Shown here piece by piece: positions 27,601-37,100 of a stretch of DNA of 64,000 bases. How positions within the stretch are numbered: position 1 is the stretch's first letter; each line of letters opens with the position of its first letter. Below the pieces are notes generated by a model. The model worked only from the letters and a program-made list of their open reading frames with translations. It had not been told where the DNA came from and did no database searches. The position numbers were made by a program, and so were the translations under genes. The DNA lies in NCBI GenBank assembly GCA_027531145.1, contig JAPZRF010000002.1, positions 250,491-314,490 on the forward strand. Reading direction: 5' to 3'. Origin of the DNA: Brevundimonas sp. GTDB lineage: Bacteria; Pseudomonadota; Alphaproteobacteria; Caulobacterales; Caulobacteraceae.

Positions 27601-28470
27601 TCAGCCGCCCTCGGGCATCAGGCCGGCGTTGACGGCGATGCGCCCTATCAACCCCTTGACGATCAGGTCCAGCGCCGCGCCCTCGCGATAGTCGGCGGCC
27701 GCGACGAAATTGACCCGGTCCTCGGAGATCAGGGAGTAGATCTTGTCCTGGTCGCGCTGGCTGTTGCGCGGGTCATAGACGGCGATCGAGAAGCCGCCCT
27801 TGGTGTGCATCATCTTCATGGTCGGCACGTCGGTGTCGCCGTCGCCGAGAAAGATCATCCGCCCGAACGGGATGGCGCGGGCGTCGTCGGGGATGAAGCG
27901 GTTGATCTTCTCGTGCTCCCAGTGGTTCAGCACCCCCTTGTTGATGCGGAACAGGTACTGGGTCTTGGTGGTGTAGTTGACCCCCACCGCCGGCCAGACG
28001 GCCACCCCATGGTCGTCATAGGCGTAGTGGCTGGCGAAGACGTGGCGGAAGGCCTCGCGGATCGGGCAGCCGTCAATCATTTCCTCCAGCCCGGCGGAAA
28101 CGATGTAGTGCTCGATGTCGAGGCCGTAGCGGGCCCCGAAGGTATCGATGCGCTCGAACCAGCCGGGGCCGGTCAGGTCACTCTTCAGCCCGTCAAACAG
28201 CTTCACGTCCTGGCCGTGCTCGCGCAGCTCCTGGCGGGTGACGGGGCGGCCATTCTCGCGCGCCCGGCGCAGCATCAGCTGCATGTACATCAGGATGTTG
28301 TCGCCGTCGGCACCGCGGGTCAGGCGGTCAGCTTCGGCCCAGAAGTCGGCGATGTCCATGCCGACGGAGGGGATGAAGGTCACCTCCTGCATGTTGCCTC
28401 GGGCCAGGGTGCCGTCGAAGTCGTAGATCAGGGCGGTCTTGAGCGGGGGCGTCTGCGGGCCTTGAGGCAA
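27601..28470 (-). CDS. HAD-superfamily phosphatase-like protein
   Basis: 289 residues. HAD motif I is IYDFDGTLARGN near the N-terminus (nucleophile and acid/base aspartates), motif II is IVSAGLEEM, and motif IV is MIFLGDGDTDVPTM. A large cap (about residues 40-140) lies between I and II. The start is a TTG at 28470 with GGAGA upstream; no ATG precedes motif I. The substrate is unknown; the DxDGT with the later GDGxTD pattern resembles phosphoserine-phosphatase-like members. It is downstream of divL on the same strand with a 32-bp gap and may be co-transcribed. Confidence 0.85.
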   Translation of the reverse strand: MPQGPQTPPLKTALIYDFDGTLARGNMQEVTFIPSVGMDIADFWAEADRLTRGADGDNILMYMQLMLRRARENGRPVTRQELREHGQDVKLFDGLKSDLTGPGWFERIDTFGARYGLDIEHYIVSAGLEEMIDGCPIREAFRHVFASHYAYDDHGVAVWPAVGVNYTTKTQYLFRINKGVLNHWEHEKINRFIPDDARAIPFGRMIFLGDGDTDVPTMKMMHTKGGFSIAVYDPRNSQRDQDKIYSLISEDRVNFVAAADYREGAALDLIVKGLIGRIAVNAGLMPEGG

Positions 28471-28502
28471 GGACGGCGTCTCCGGTGGGCGCGAAGAGGC
28501 GC

Positions 28503-31010
28503 TTATGTCCCTGTCGCGCGTCGGAGTCGATCCGCCGCGGGCGGCGCGTCGTCGTGCTCATCGTGGTCGTTGTCGAGGGCAGCGTCCAGCGATACCAGCG
28601 GCGCGGGGGTGCGCAGGGGCTCGAGCGCCGCGCCGGCCCCGGGGGGATGCGGCGGCAGGGTCAGGGTGAAGGATGCGCCGCGGCCGGGCTCGGAGCGGAC
28701 CTCGGCCACCCCGCCGTGCATCTCGGCGATGGCCTTGACCAGGGCGAGGCCGACGCCGGGACCGCCGCGGTCGCGCCGGGCGAAGCGGTCGAAGACGTTG
28801 GGCTGCAGGTGATAGGGGATGCCGCGGCCGGTGTCGGACACGGTCAGGGCCACGCCCTCGCCGCGCTTCTCGAGGGTGACGGTGATGGCCCCGCCCTCGC
28901 TGACCGCGCCGATGGCGTTCTCCAGCAGGTGGTCGATCGCCTGGGACAGGCGGGCCGGGTCGGCGACCAGCTCGCCGAGGCCGCGCTCGGCCCGCACCTT
29001 GAGCGCGGCACCGCGGCCCTCGGTGCGGGGCCGGGCCCATTCCACCGCCGCCTTGACCAGGGCCGGCAGGGACACGGGCTCGAGGTTCAGCTCCATCTCC
29101 CCGGCGTCGATCTGGGCCATGTCCAGAACATCGTCGATCGAGCGGGTCAGCTGGGCCGCGGCGATGCGGATGGCGCCGGCGTGCTGGCGGCTGCGCTCGG
29201 TCAGGTCGGGGCTGTGCTCCAGCAGCTCGGAATAGCCGACGATGGTCGTCAGCGGGGTGCGCAGCTCGTAGGAGACGCTGCCGACAAACTCGCGCTTGAG
29301 GGCCTGGGTCTCGGCCAGGGCGGTCTCGCGCTGCATCAGCGCCCGCTCCAGCTCGTTGCGGGCGGTGACGTCGGAGAAGGCCACCAGGGTGGCTCCGTCC
29401 GGCAGCGGCCGCGTCAGCCAGGCGGCGAGGCGGCCGTCCCGGGTGCGGTTCTCGCCGGCGATCGGCACCCGGCTTTCCGGATCGGGATCGGCCACGCGCG
29501 CCTTCAGCCCGAGCCACAGGGCGGGGTCGGGCAGGGCATCGGCGCACAACCCGGCCACGGCGTCGAAGTCGGCGGCGTCCTGCAGCGCCTCGCCGGTCAG
29601 GCCCCAGAAGCGCTCGAAGGCCTCATTGTGCAGGCGCAGCCGGCCATCGGAGCCGAACACGGCGACGGCGTCGTTGAGCTTGTCGAGCGTGGCGCGCTGC
29701 ACCTGGATCTGGGCGTTGTAGCGGCTGCGCAGGTTCAGCTCGTCGGTCATGTCGCTGAAGATCAGGAGCAGGCCGCCCAGCGGGTGCGGCTGGCGCACCA
29801 CGCGCAGGGTGCGGCCGTCCGGCAGGGACCAGCTGTCGTCCGGCGAGGCCTCGGCGGCACCATAGAACTCGAGCTCCGCGCCCTTGAAGGCGGCGTAGTC
29901 CGGGGTCTCGGGCAGCAGCCGGCGCTGGCGCAGCCGGTCCAGAAGCTCGGCGTGTGTCGGCCGCTCGTCCAGCCAGGCCGGGTCAAGCCTGAACAGGTGC
30001 TGGAAGGCGGTGTTGTGGAAGGCCAGTCGCCTCGACGGGCCAAAGATGGCAACGGCGTCGGCGAGGTGATTCAGGGTCTCGTCGTGGGCCTCGACATGGC
30101 GGCGCAGGGTGTCTCGGGTCTCCTCGGCCTCGGTCGCCTCAAGCGCCCAGGCCAGGGCACCGCCGCCGGCCTCCAGCGGCAGGGGCTCGGCGACGATCCG
30201 CCAGGCGCGACGGCGACCATCGCCGGCGGTCCAGCGGAAGCCGTCCTGACGCACGCCCGAACGGGCGGCCTCGGCGGCGAGGGCGTCGACGCCCCGGTCC
30301 AGTCCTTCGCCGCGGGCGCGAGCCTCGGCCAGGGAGGTCTGGCGCGTCTCGGTCAGCCAGGCGGCATTGGCCCAGACCAGACCGCCGGCGGCGTCGATGG
30401 CCCACATCGGCAGGGGGGCGAGCTCGGCGGCGTCACCGGCGGGCGTGGCGCTGCGGGGCCCCTCGACCGGGGCGTCGACGGCGACGGGCAGGGCCGGCGC
30501 CGGGGACAGGCGCAGCCAGGCGGCGCCGCCCTCGACCCGTCCCTCGACCAGCACGCCGCCGTCGGGCCCGGCCAGCCGCGCCTCAAACGGGGTTCCGGTG
30601 TCGGCCAGCTGGTCCAGCCGCGGCCGGACGGAGCCGAGCCGTCCGAGCACATCCAGCAGGCTCGCATCGGCGGGGGCGCCCATGCGCCGCGCGATCTCGG
30701 CCAGGGCTGCGGACCGGGCTGCTGACGGGGCGGCGTCACGGCCGGTGCCGAGGGTCAGGATCGGTGCCTCAAGGAACTCGCCGCGCTCCAGCGCCTCCAG
30801 CTCGGACAGGCGCACACGGACGTCGGGGAAGGCGACCAGGGCACCGCGCATCTCGGCCACGGCCAGCTCGCTCGCGGCGACGCGCGCCTTGAGGCCAGCG
30901 AGGGTCGCGGCTCCGCCACGCTCCAGCCGCCAGGCCCAGGCGGCCACGGCCACGGCGAGGCCGCTCGCCCCCGCCGTCGCTACCCAGGCCAGCTCCGCTT
31001 CCGCCATCAT
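28503..31010 (-). CDS. divL: DivL-like PAS tyrosine 'kinase' controlling cell fate
   Basis: 835 residues. N-terminal membrane anchor (residues 8-28), a coiled linker, PAS-like regions (about 200-290, 310-425, 440-550), a dimerisation helix, and a HATPase domain (N-box LLENAIGAV, G1 SDTGRGIP, G2 GPGVGLALVKAI). The phosphoacceptor histidine of the H-box is replaced by Tyr581, giving VSYELRTPLTTI; the codon TAC is at 29268-29270. This substitution marks DivL of Caulobacter, which binds DivK~P through its HATPase region and modulates CckA and hence CtrA. Slightly longer than Caulobacter DivL. Divergent from the metallopeptidase gene. Confidence 0.93.
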   Translation of the reverse strand: MMAEAELAWVATAGASGLAVAVAAWAWRLERGGAATLAGLKARVAASELAVAEMRGALVAFPDVRVRLSELEALERGEFLEAPILTLGTGRDAAPSAARSAALAEIARRMGAPADASLLDVLGRLGSVRPRLDQLADTGTPFEARLAGPDGGVLVEGRVEGGAAWLRLSPAPALPVAVDAPVEGPRSATPAGDAAELAPLPMWAIDAAGGLVWANAAWLTETRQTSLAEARARGEGLDRGVDALAAEAARSGVRQDGFRWTAGDGRRRAWRIVAEPLPLEAGGGALAWALEATEAEETRDTLRRHVEAHDETLNHLADAVAIFGPSRRLAFHNTAFQHLFRLDPAWLDERPTHAELLDRLRQRRLLPETPDYAAFKGAELEFYGAAEASPDDSWSLPDGRTLRVVRQPHPLGGLLLIFSDMTDELNLRSRYNAQIQVQRATLDKLNDAVAVFGSDGRLRLHNEAFERFWGLTGEALQDAADFDAVAGLCADALPDPALWLGLKARVADPDPESRVPIAGENRTRDGRLAAWLTRPLPDGATLVAFSDVTARNELERALMQRETALAETQALKREFVGSVSYELRTPLTTIVGYSELLEHSPDLTERSRQHAGAIRIAAAQLTRSIDDVLDMAQIDAGEMELNLEPVSLPALVKAAVEWARPRTEGRGAALKVRAERGLGELVADPARLSQAIDHLLENAIGAVSEGGAITVTLEKRGEGVALTVSDTGRGIPYHLQPNVFDRFARRDRGGPGVGLALVKAIAEMHGGVAEVRSEPGRGASFTLTLPPHPPGAGAALEPLRTPAPLVSLDAALDNDHDEHDDAPPAADRLRRATGT

Positions 31011-31094
31011 GCTTCAATCCGCCGAATCGCCCGTTTACCATACTCCAATACGGCGGTGATTGCGGCGAGGGGGCCGGTTGCCGATATACAGTCC

Positions 31095-31508
31095 ATGTCC
31101 GACCGCCTCGCCGACAACGCCTGCGCCCCCACGCTCGACGATTTCGCGCGGCTGGCCCGCGCCACGTTCTCGGCCCTGCCGGCCCGCTTCCGCGCCGCCG
31201 CCGGCGAGGTGGTCATCCGCGTCGACGATTTTCCCGATGCGGAGACCCTGGCCGAGATGGGCATGGAGGATGCGTTCGAGCTGACCGGCCTCTACAGCGG
31301 CGTCGACCTCGCCCGGCGCGAGGGGTTGGGGCCGGCCCCGGAGCCGTCGCGGGTGTTCCTGTACCGGCGGCCGATCCTCGACGAATGGGCCGAGCGCGGC
31401 GACGTCGGCCTGTCGGACCTGATCGCTCATGTGCTGATCCATGAGATCGGCCACCACCTCGGCCTGTCCGACCACGACATCGACCGCATCGAGGACGACG
31501 CCGACTGA
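31095..31508 (+). CDS. Zincin-like metallopeptidase (DUF1025 family)
   Basis: 137 residues from the ATG at 31095. The C-terminal half carries HVLIHEIGHHLGLSDHDID, an HExxHxxGxxD zincin motif, preceded by VFLYRRPILDEWAERGDV, which matches small alphaproteobacterial minigluzincin-type proteins (DUF1025). The N-terminal part, FARLARATFSALPARFRAAAGEVVIRVDDFP, is also typical. No signal peptide, so cytosolic. The family is often encoded next to cell-cycle or cell-envelope genes; its substrate is unknown. It is divergent from divL with 84 bp between the starts. Confidence 0.87.
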   Translation: MSDRLADNACAPTLDDFARLARATFSALPARFRAAAGEVVIRVDDFPDAETLAEMGMEDAFELTGLYSGVDLARREGLGPAPEPSRVFLYRRPILDEWAERGDVGLSDLIAHVLIHEIGHHLGLSDHDIDRIEDDAD

Positions 31509-31530
31509 CCGGCGCGGCCGTTGGCGCGTC

Positions 31531-31555
31531 GTGAACGGTCGGGGGCACCGTTCAC
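31531..31555. terminator. Hairpin after the metallopeptidase gene
   Basis: GTGAACGGT, loop CGGGGGC, ACCGTTCAC: perfect 9-bp stem 22 bp after the stop, no T-tract. From here to 31774 I see no gene that I can support. Confidence 0.5.
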
Positions 31556-31774
31556 GAAGAGGCGGCGGCGGCCGGCAGGGCGCGCAGCGGATAGAGCTGG
31601 ACGTCGAAGCCACCCGGTGCAGGCGAGGAACACCCCGGAAGCGGCGGCCACGGCGAGGCCGCGTCCGCCCCTTTGCCGAACCGGAAGGACGTGCGGGCGC
31701 GGGCGGCTGGACCGGGGGACGGGGGCGTGGCAGGGCTGGACATGCGGACAGGTATCGCCGGATCGGAGGTTTAG

Positions 31775-32239
31775 ATGAAGAGCCGGGCACAACGGATGGC
31801 GCTGGCCGTCGCCATCACGGCGCTGGCGGCGGGCGGTGCCGGGGCGGTCCCCTTGCCGGCGCAGACCGGGCCGGGACTGACGGTCGAACTGCGCTGCGCC
31901 GAGGCCGCGCGCTGCGCCGGCGGCCGCTTTGCCGTGGCCGTGTTCCGCGAGGGCGGCGGCTTTCCCGATGCAGACCGGGCCGCGGCGAGCCGCACCGTGC
32001 GGCCCGAGGGGGTGGTGACCCGGCTGGTGTTCGCCGACCTGCCGCCGGGCCGTTACGCCGTGGCCGCCTTCCATGACGCCGACGAGAACGGGCGGCTGAC
32101 CCTTTGGCCGATCGGCCTGCCGCGCGAGCCCTATGGCTTCTCCAACGATGCCCGCGGGCGGTTCGGGCCGCCGAGCTTCGACAGCGCCGCCTTCACTCTC
32201 GGCCCCGGCGGCGCGCGGCAGACCTTGACCCTGCGCTAG
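31775..32239 (+). CDS. DUF2141 exported protein
   Basis: 154 residues with GGAGG eight bases before the ATG. A signal peptide (MKSRAQRMALAVAITALAAGGAGA) leads a DUF2141 domain: VELRCAEAARCAGGRFAVAVFREGGGFPD, RLVFADLPPGRYAVAAFHDADENGRL and IGLPREPYGFSNDARGRFGPPSF, which are the family's conserved blocks. Predicted periplasmic beta-sandwich. The family's function is not established; members are often close to TonB-receptor genes. Its stop overlaps the stop of the convergent TetR gene by 4 bp. Confidence 0.87.
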   Translation: MKSRAQRMALAVAITALAAGGAGAVPLPAQTGPGLTVELRCAEAARCAGGRFAVAVFREGGGFPDADRAAASRTVRPEGVVTRLVFADLPPGRYAVAAFHDADENGRLTLWPIGLPREPYGFSNDARGRFGPPSFDSAAFTLGPGGARQTLTLR

Positions 32240-32970
32240 CGAGCGCGCTCCCCGCCGCAGACGGCGCGGAAACCGGCGGCGGCGAAGCGGACCATGTAGT
32301 CGCCGGCCGCCTCCAGATCGCCGGAGCGGCACAGGCCGCCGGACAGGCGGTCGAGGCGTCCCGTCTCGCCCAGGGTCAGGGTCAGGGCCCCCGAGAGATT
32401 GTGCCAGGCCCAGTACAGGTCCTGGTCGCGGGCGTCGGGCAGGACCTGCCTGAGCAGTTCGATCAGCCGGCGGATGGCAGGGTCGAAGTAGCGGGCCATG
32501 GTCTCGCCGCCGAACACCGGCTGGGCGTTGGTCTGGGCCACCAGGGCGGCGTAGTGCTTCCAGCCAGGCCCGCCCTTGAGCGACCATTCGAACGGTGGCC
32601 GCAGAAAGGCCTCCAGCAGGCCCTCGACGGTCATGGCCGGACCCGCCTCACGCGCGTAGCGATCGATCGCGGCGACCCGGTCGTTGTTCCAGATCTCGGC
32701 CCGGCGCAGGAAGACCGCGTCGAACAGGCCGCGCTTGGCCCTGAAGTAGTAGTGCACCAGGGCGGTGTCGACGCCGGCCTCGCGCGCCACCTCGCGGATC
32801 GTCACGCCGTAGAAGCCGTGCTTGGAGAACAGGTCCTCGGCGGCGTCGAGGATGCTTTCGCGGGTCTCCACCGGGGCGGGTCCGGGCCCGGCGCGCGCCT
32901 TGGGCGGGCGGCCCCGGCGGGGGGTGACGGGCAAGGCGGGTGCGGTCGGGGGACGGGACGCGGGACTCAT
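32236..32970 (-). CDS. TetR/AcrR-family regulator
   Basis: From the ATG at 32970 (in-frame start at 33048 would run through the operator) the protein is about 244 residues. A Pro/Arg-rich leader is followed by the TetR HTH: ESILDAAEDLFSKHGFYGVTIREVAREAGVDTALVHYYF. The C-terminal ligand domain (PFEWSLKGGPGWKHYAALVAQ, GGETMARYFDPAIRRL) is of the TetR_C type found with TonB receptor and MFS loci. It is divergent from the TonB receptor across a perfect inverted repeat, so it probably represses that gene and itself. The inducer is unknown. Confidence 0.88.
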   Translation of the reverse strand: MSPASRPPTAPALPVTPRRGRPPKARAGPGPAPVETRESILDAAEDLFSKHGFYGVTIREVAREAGVDTALVHYYFRAKRGLFDAVFLRRAEIWNNDRVAAIDRYAREAGPAMTVEGLLEAFLRPPFEWSLKGGPGWKHYAALVAQTNAQPVFGGETMARYFDPAIRRLIELLRQVLPDARDQDLYWAWHNLSGALTLTLGETGRLDRLSGGLCRSGDLEAAGDYMVRFAAAGFRAVCGGERAR

Positions 32971-33031
32971 GACGCCGGAGCTTGCCCCGTCGCTGCCCCC
33001 TTGCAAAGGCGCCACATCTGCGACGGGAATG

Positions 33032-33050
33032 GGATGACGCTGTGTCATCC
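33032..33050. promoter_or_regulatory. Operator for the TetR regulator
   Basis: GGATGAC, GCTGT, GTCATCC: perfect 7-bp inverted repeat adjoining the TonB receptor promoter. Confidence 0.7.
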
Positions 33051-33052
33051 GT

Positions 33053-33080
33053 TTGACAGGACTCGAAAAGCGCGTAGCTT
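33053..33080 (+). promoter_or_regulatory. Promoter of the TonB receptor
   Basis: TTGACA (33053-33058), 16-bp spacer, TAGCTT (33075-33080). The inverted repeat ends 3 bp before the -35 box, so a bound repressor would hinder polymerase. Confidence 0.6.
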
Positions 33081-33152
33081 CCCAAAAAAATCATTGAACG
33101 CTGAATAAAGCGGCATCCACCCTGAGGAATCGCTGAAGGAGGGCTGAACCCC

Positions 33153-35372
33153 ATGCTGAAGACCGTCGTGAAGTCCGCGCTGCTGGCCGGCGCCGCCTGG
33201 GGCGCGCTCGCCGCCCCGACCTATGCCCAGGCCGCCCGGGACCCGGCCGCGACCACGGTTGACGAGATCATCGTCACCGCCCGTCGCCGCGAGGAAAGCC
33301 TGCAGGACGTGCCCGTGGCTGTCTCGGCCTTCTCGTCCGAGCGCCTCGAGAATACCGGAGCCCAGGACATCACCGAACTGACCCGCTACACGCCCAGCCT
33401 GACGCTGCAGGTGGCCCGCGGCTCCAACTCGACCCTGATCTCCTTCATCCGCGGGGTCGGCCAGCAGGATCCGCTGTGGGGCTTCGAGCCCGGCGTGGGC
33501 CTGTACGTCGATGACGTCTACATCGCCCGTCCGCAGGCGGCGGTGCTCGACATTTTCGACATCGAGCGCATTGAGGTGCTGCGCGGACCGCAAGGGACGC
33601 TCTACGGCCGCAACACCATCGGCGGTGCCATCAAGTACGTCACCCGCCGCATCGGCGACGAGCCTGCGGGCCGCGTCCGTGCCTCGGTCGGGTCCTACGG
33701 TCAGCGGGATGTGATCGTTTCGGGCGAGGTCCCGATGAGCGATCAGCTGGGTTTCTCGGTCGCCTACGCTCGCTATCTGCGCGACGGCTACGGCACCAAC
33801 CTGAACACCGGCAACGAGCACTACAACAAGGACGTCACCGCCGCCCGCGCCAGCCTCGAGTTCGCGCCGTCGGACAACGTCTTCTTCCGCCTGGCCGGCG
33901 ATCTGGTGACCGACGACTCCAATGCCCGCCACGGCTATCGCGAGCTGGCCCCGCAGCCGGGCTCGGTCTACGACACCAACGCCGGGGCAGGCGACGCCAA
34001 CCGGGTCGAGACTGGCGGCCTGTCGCTGACTGGCGAATGGAACGTCAACGAGACCCTGACCTTCAAGTCGATCACGGCCTATCGCAGCGGCGAGACGCGC
34101 GGGAACATCGACTTCGATAACCTGCCGGCACCGACGCTCGACATCCCGGCGGCCTATGACGACCAGCAGTTCAGCCAGGAGCTCCAGGCGCTGTTCGAGG
34201 GCGAACGCTGGTCGGGCGTGTTCGGGGTCTACTACCTCGACGCCACCGCCTCGGGGGCGTTCGACACCGTGGTCGGTGCCGTCAACCTGACCACCCTGAC
34301 CTCCGGCTCGGTCGACACCGAGAGCGTCGCCGTGTTCGGTGACGTCAGCGTCGACATTACCGATGCCCTGTCGGTGTCAGTCGGCGGCCGCTGGACCCGG
34401 GACGAGAAGACCGGGACGGTGTTCCGGCAGCAGTACCTCGGCATCCGCAGCCCGCGCTTCCGCAACCTCGCCGCCGTGCCGCTGGGCGCGCCGCGCACCA
34501 ACTATACGGCGACCGAAGAGTTCGAACAGTTCACTCCGCGCGTCAGCGTCGCCTGGGAGTTCAGCCCCACGCTGAACGCCTACGCCTCGTGGGGCGAGGG
34601 CTTCAAGTCGGGCGGGTTCGACATGCGCGGCGACGCCGTCCTGTTCCCGGGCACGGTCAATGGCTACGATCCGGAAACGGTTGAGACCCTGGAGATCGGG
34701 TTGAAGGGCTCGCTGTTCAACCGCCGTCTGAACTTCGCCACGGCGATCTTCGACTCGTCCTACCAGGACCAGCAGATCACCACCCAGTATCCGGCGGGCG
34801 CGACCGTCGCCTCGGTGGTCGACAATGTCGGTGCCTCGTCGATCCGCGGCTGGGAGTTCGAGGGCACGCTGCGCGTCTCCGACTCGCTCGTGTTCAACAC
34901 GGCCCTGAGCTACATTGACGCCAGCTTCGATGAGTTCCTCGCCTACATCCCGACCGGGCCACTGAATCAGACCTGCACCACCCAGCCGGGCTGCTTCGTC
35001 GATGTCTCCTCGGCCCGCGCCTTCCAGAACACCCCGGAATGGCAGGGCACAATCGGTGCCAGCTACAGCCATCTGTTCGGTGACGGCTCCAGCCTCGTGG
35101 TCACCCCCAGCGCCAGCTACCGCGGCGACTTCCAGATGTTCGAGACCGCTGCGCCGCTGCTCGACCAGGAAGCCTACTGGCTGGTCGACCTGAGCCTGGT
35201 GTGGACCGCGGCCAGCGACCGCTGGACCGTCGGGGTGTACGGCAAGAACCTGACCGACGAGGCGTACCGCGTCGGCGGCTACAACTTCCCGGGTGCCCTG
35301 CTCGGCAACTCGGTGATCGGCTTCTACGGGCCGCCGCAAACGGTCACGGCCACGGTCGGCGTCAAGTTCTGA
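33153..35372 (+). CDS. TonB-dependent outer-membrane receptor
   Basis: 739 residues with GGAGGGC before the ATG. Signal peptide (to TYAQA), then a TonB-box-like EIIVTARRREESLQDVPV, the plug domain with VEVLRGPQGTLYGRNTIGGAI, and a 22-strand barrel with repeated aromatic turns, ending in an aromatic-terminated strand TVTATVGVKF. This plug pattern is the common Caulobacterales/Sphingomonadales receptor group for plant-derived or aromatic compounds and sugars. The substrate cannot be read from sequence. It forms a unit with the TetR regulator and the MFS transporter that follows 113 bp downstream. Confidence 0.94.
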   Translation: MLKTVVKSALLAGAAWGALAAPTYAQAARDPAATTVDEIIVTARRREESLQDVPVAVSAFSSERLENTGAQDITELTRYTPSLTLQVARGSNSTLISFIRGVGQQDPLWGFEPGVGLYVDDVYIARPQAAVLDIFDIERIEVLRGPQGTLYGRNTIGGAIKYVTRRIGDEPAGRVRASVGSYGQRDVIVSGEVPMSDQLGFSVAYARYLRDGYGTNLNTGNEHYNKDVTAARASLEFAPSDNVFFRLAGDLVTDDSNARHGYRELAPQPGSVYDTNAGAGDANRVETGGLSLTGEWNVNETLTFKSITAYRSGETRGNIDFDNLPAPTLDIPAAYDDQQFSQELQALFEGERWSGVFGVYYLDATASGAFDTVVGAVNLTTLTSGSVDTESVAVFGDVSVDITDALSVSVGGRWTRDEKTGTVFRQQYLGIRSPRFRNLAAVPLGAPRTNYTATEEFEQFTPRVSVAWEFSPTLNAYASWGEGFKSGGFDMRGDAVLFPGTVNGYDPETVETLEIGLKGSLFNRRLNFATAIFDSSYQDQQITTQYPAGATVASVVDNVGASSIRGWEFEGTLRVSDSLVFNTALSYIDASFDEFLAYIPTGPLNQTCTTQPGCFVDVSSARAFQNTPEWQGTIGASYSHLFGDGSSLVVTPSASYRGDFQMFETAAPLLDQEAYWLVDLSLVWTAASDRWTVGVYGKNLTDEAYRVGGYNFPGALLGNSVIGFYGPPQTVTATVGVKF

Positions 35373-35485
35373 CGCACGCCACGCAACGACGGGAGGGCGG
35401 CGGCTTCAGAGTCGCCGCCCTATTGTCTTGCCACGCCGTCCTGACCGGCTAGGGTTGGGGTTCAAAGAGGCAAGAGGACATCGCG

Positions 35486-36994
35486 ATGAGCCAAGGCGAG
35501 GCTGCCCGGACCGAGCGCCCCGGATACCGCTACTATGTGCTGGCGGTCCTGATCCTCGTCTACATGCTGAATTTTCTCGACCGGCAGATCATCGCCATCC
35601 TCGCTGCGCCGCTGAAGGAAGAGTTCGGCATGTCCGACAGCCAGTTCGGGCTGCTCGGCGGCATCGCCTTCGCCTCGGTCTATTCGACCCTTGCCATTCC
35701 CCTGGCCTGGCTGGCCGACCGCATGAGCCGGGTGTGGATCATCACGGTGGCCCTGGCGGTCTGGTCGGGCTTCACCGCCCTGTGCGGCGTGGCCCAGTCC
35801 TATACCCAGCTGTTCCTGTTCCGGATGGGGGTGGGTGTCGGCGAGGCCGGCGGCGTGGCTCCGGCCTATTCGCTGATCGCCGACTACTTCCCGCCGGAGC
35901 AGCGGGCCCGGGCGCTGGCGGCCTTCGCCTTCGGCATCCCGCTGGGGGTCGCGGCCGGCACTCTGGCCGGTGGCCTGCTGGCGGCCACCTACGGCTGGCG
36001 CACCGCCTTCATCGCGGTCGGCCTGATCGGGGTGCTGATCGCGCCCCTGTTGCGCCTTACCGTGCGGGATCCCCAACGCGGCGCGACCGATGCGCCCCGG
36101 TCGACGGAGGAGGTACTGGCCACCCAGAGCGCGGCCGCCCCGGACGGCGACCGGCTGGGCAAGGCCATCGCCCTCGGGCTGCTGGGCCTTGCCGCCGGCC
36201 TTTTCGTGCTCGCGGGGCTGAGCCAGTTCGCCGGCCTCGGCGTCGGCCAGCCGCTGGTGCTGGTGTTCGCCGGCCTGCTGGCGCTGGTGATCGGAGTCTC
36301 GGTGCTGATCGCCAAGACCGCCGCCTCGGTGGTGGCGCGCAAGAGGAGTTTCTGGTTGTTGGCTCTGGGCGCAGCCTCGTCGTCAGTGTGCGGCTATGGG
36401 GTGGGCGGCTGGATGCCGCTGTTCTTCATGCGCAGCTTCGACCTGACCCTGACCGGGGTCAGCTGGTATTCTGCCGGCATCGGCCTGATCGGCGGCATCC
36501 TCGGAATCTGGCTGGGCGGCGTCATCGCCGACAAGACCGCCAAACGCGGCAAGGGTGCCTATCCGCTGGTGCCGGCGGTGGCCTTCCTGATCTCGGCACC
36601 GCTGTTCATCGCCGCCATGAACGCCCCCTGGCTGATCGGTCTGGTCCTGCCCGGTGGCGGTAGCCAGACCCAGCAGCTGGTGCTGGCCTTCCTGATTTTC
36701 CTGATCCCGAGCGGGCTGAATCTGGCCTGGCTCGGCCCGATCACCGCCTCGATCCAGCACCTTGTGCCGGCACCGATGCGCTCGACCGCCTCGGCCCTGT
36801 TCCTGCTGATCAACAACCTGCTCGGGATCGCCGTCGGCTTCTACTACTTCGGCTGGATGAGCGACCTGCTGGCGCCGCAGTTCGGCGAGGAGAGCCTGCG
36901 CTGGGCCATCTACACCGGCATGGGCTTCTATGTGCTGGCGGCGCTGCTGCTGATCGGGGCCTCGCGCACCCTGAAGCGCGACTGGATCGACTGA
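35486..36994 (+). CDS. MFS transporter, spinster-like
   Basis: 502 residues with twelve hydrophobic segments. The N-terminal half holds [26 protein letters not shown], a signature of the spinster-like MFS group, [26 protein letters not shown] (motif A) and [23 protein letters not shown] longer loop of about 70 residues lies between helices 6 and 7. The protein presumably carries into the cell what the upstream TonB receptor brings into the periplasm. Preceded by AAGAGG and ending with the Asp/Arg-rich tail [10 protein letters not shown]. Confidence 0.93.
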   Translation: MSQGEAARTERPGYRYYVLAVLILVYMLNFLDRQIIAILAAPLKEEFGMSDSQFGLLGGIAFASVYSTLAIPLAWLADRMSRVWIITVALAVWSGFTALCGVAQSYTQLFLFRMGVGVGEAGGVAPAYSLIADYFPPEQRARALAAFAFGIPLGVAAGTLAGGLLAATYGWRTAFIAVGLIGVLIAPLLRLTVRDPQRGATDAPRSTEEVLATQSAAAPDGDRLGKAIALGLLGLAAGLFVLAGLSQFAGLGVGQPLVLVFAGLLALVIGVSVLIAKTAASVVARKRSFWLLALGAASSSVCGYGVGGWMPLFFMRSFDLTLTGVSWYSAGIGLIGGILGIWLGGVIADKTAKRGKGAYPLVPAVAFLISAPLFIAAMNAPWLIGLVLPGGGSQTQQLVLAFLIFLIPSGLNLAWLGPITASIQHLVPAPMRSTASALFLLINNLLGIAVGFYYFGWMSDLLAPQFGEESLRWAIYTGMGFYVLAALLLIGASRTLKRDWID

Positions 36995-37100
36995 AGTCCT
37001 GGAGGCGGGCCCGGACGGTGCGGCCAAGCCCGGTTGCGCCGTTCGGCGACGCTCGCCTATATGCGCGGCGATCCTTCCTCCCCACGACCGGGCGACATCC

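Noticed and set aside
28485..30725. 746-codon plus-strand frame opposite divL
   Set aside because: Antisense shadow of divL.
31552..31743. 63-codon minus-strand frame between the metallopeptidase and DUF2141 genes
   Set aside because: Pro/Ala-rich with no start context and no homologous feel; treated as non-coding.
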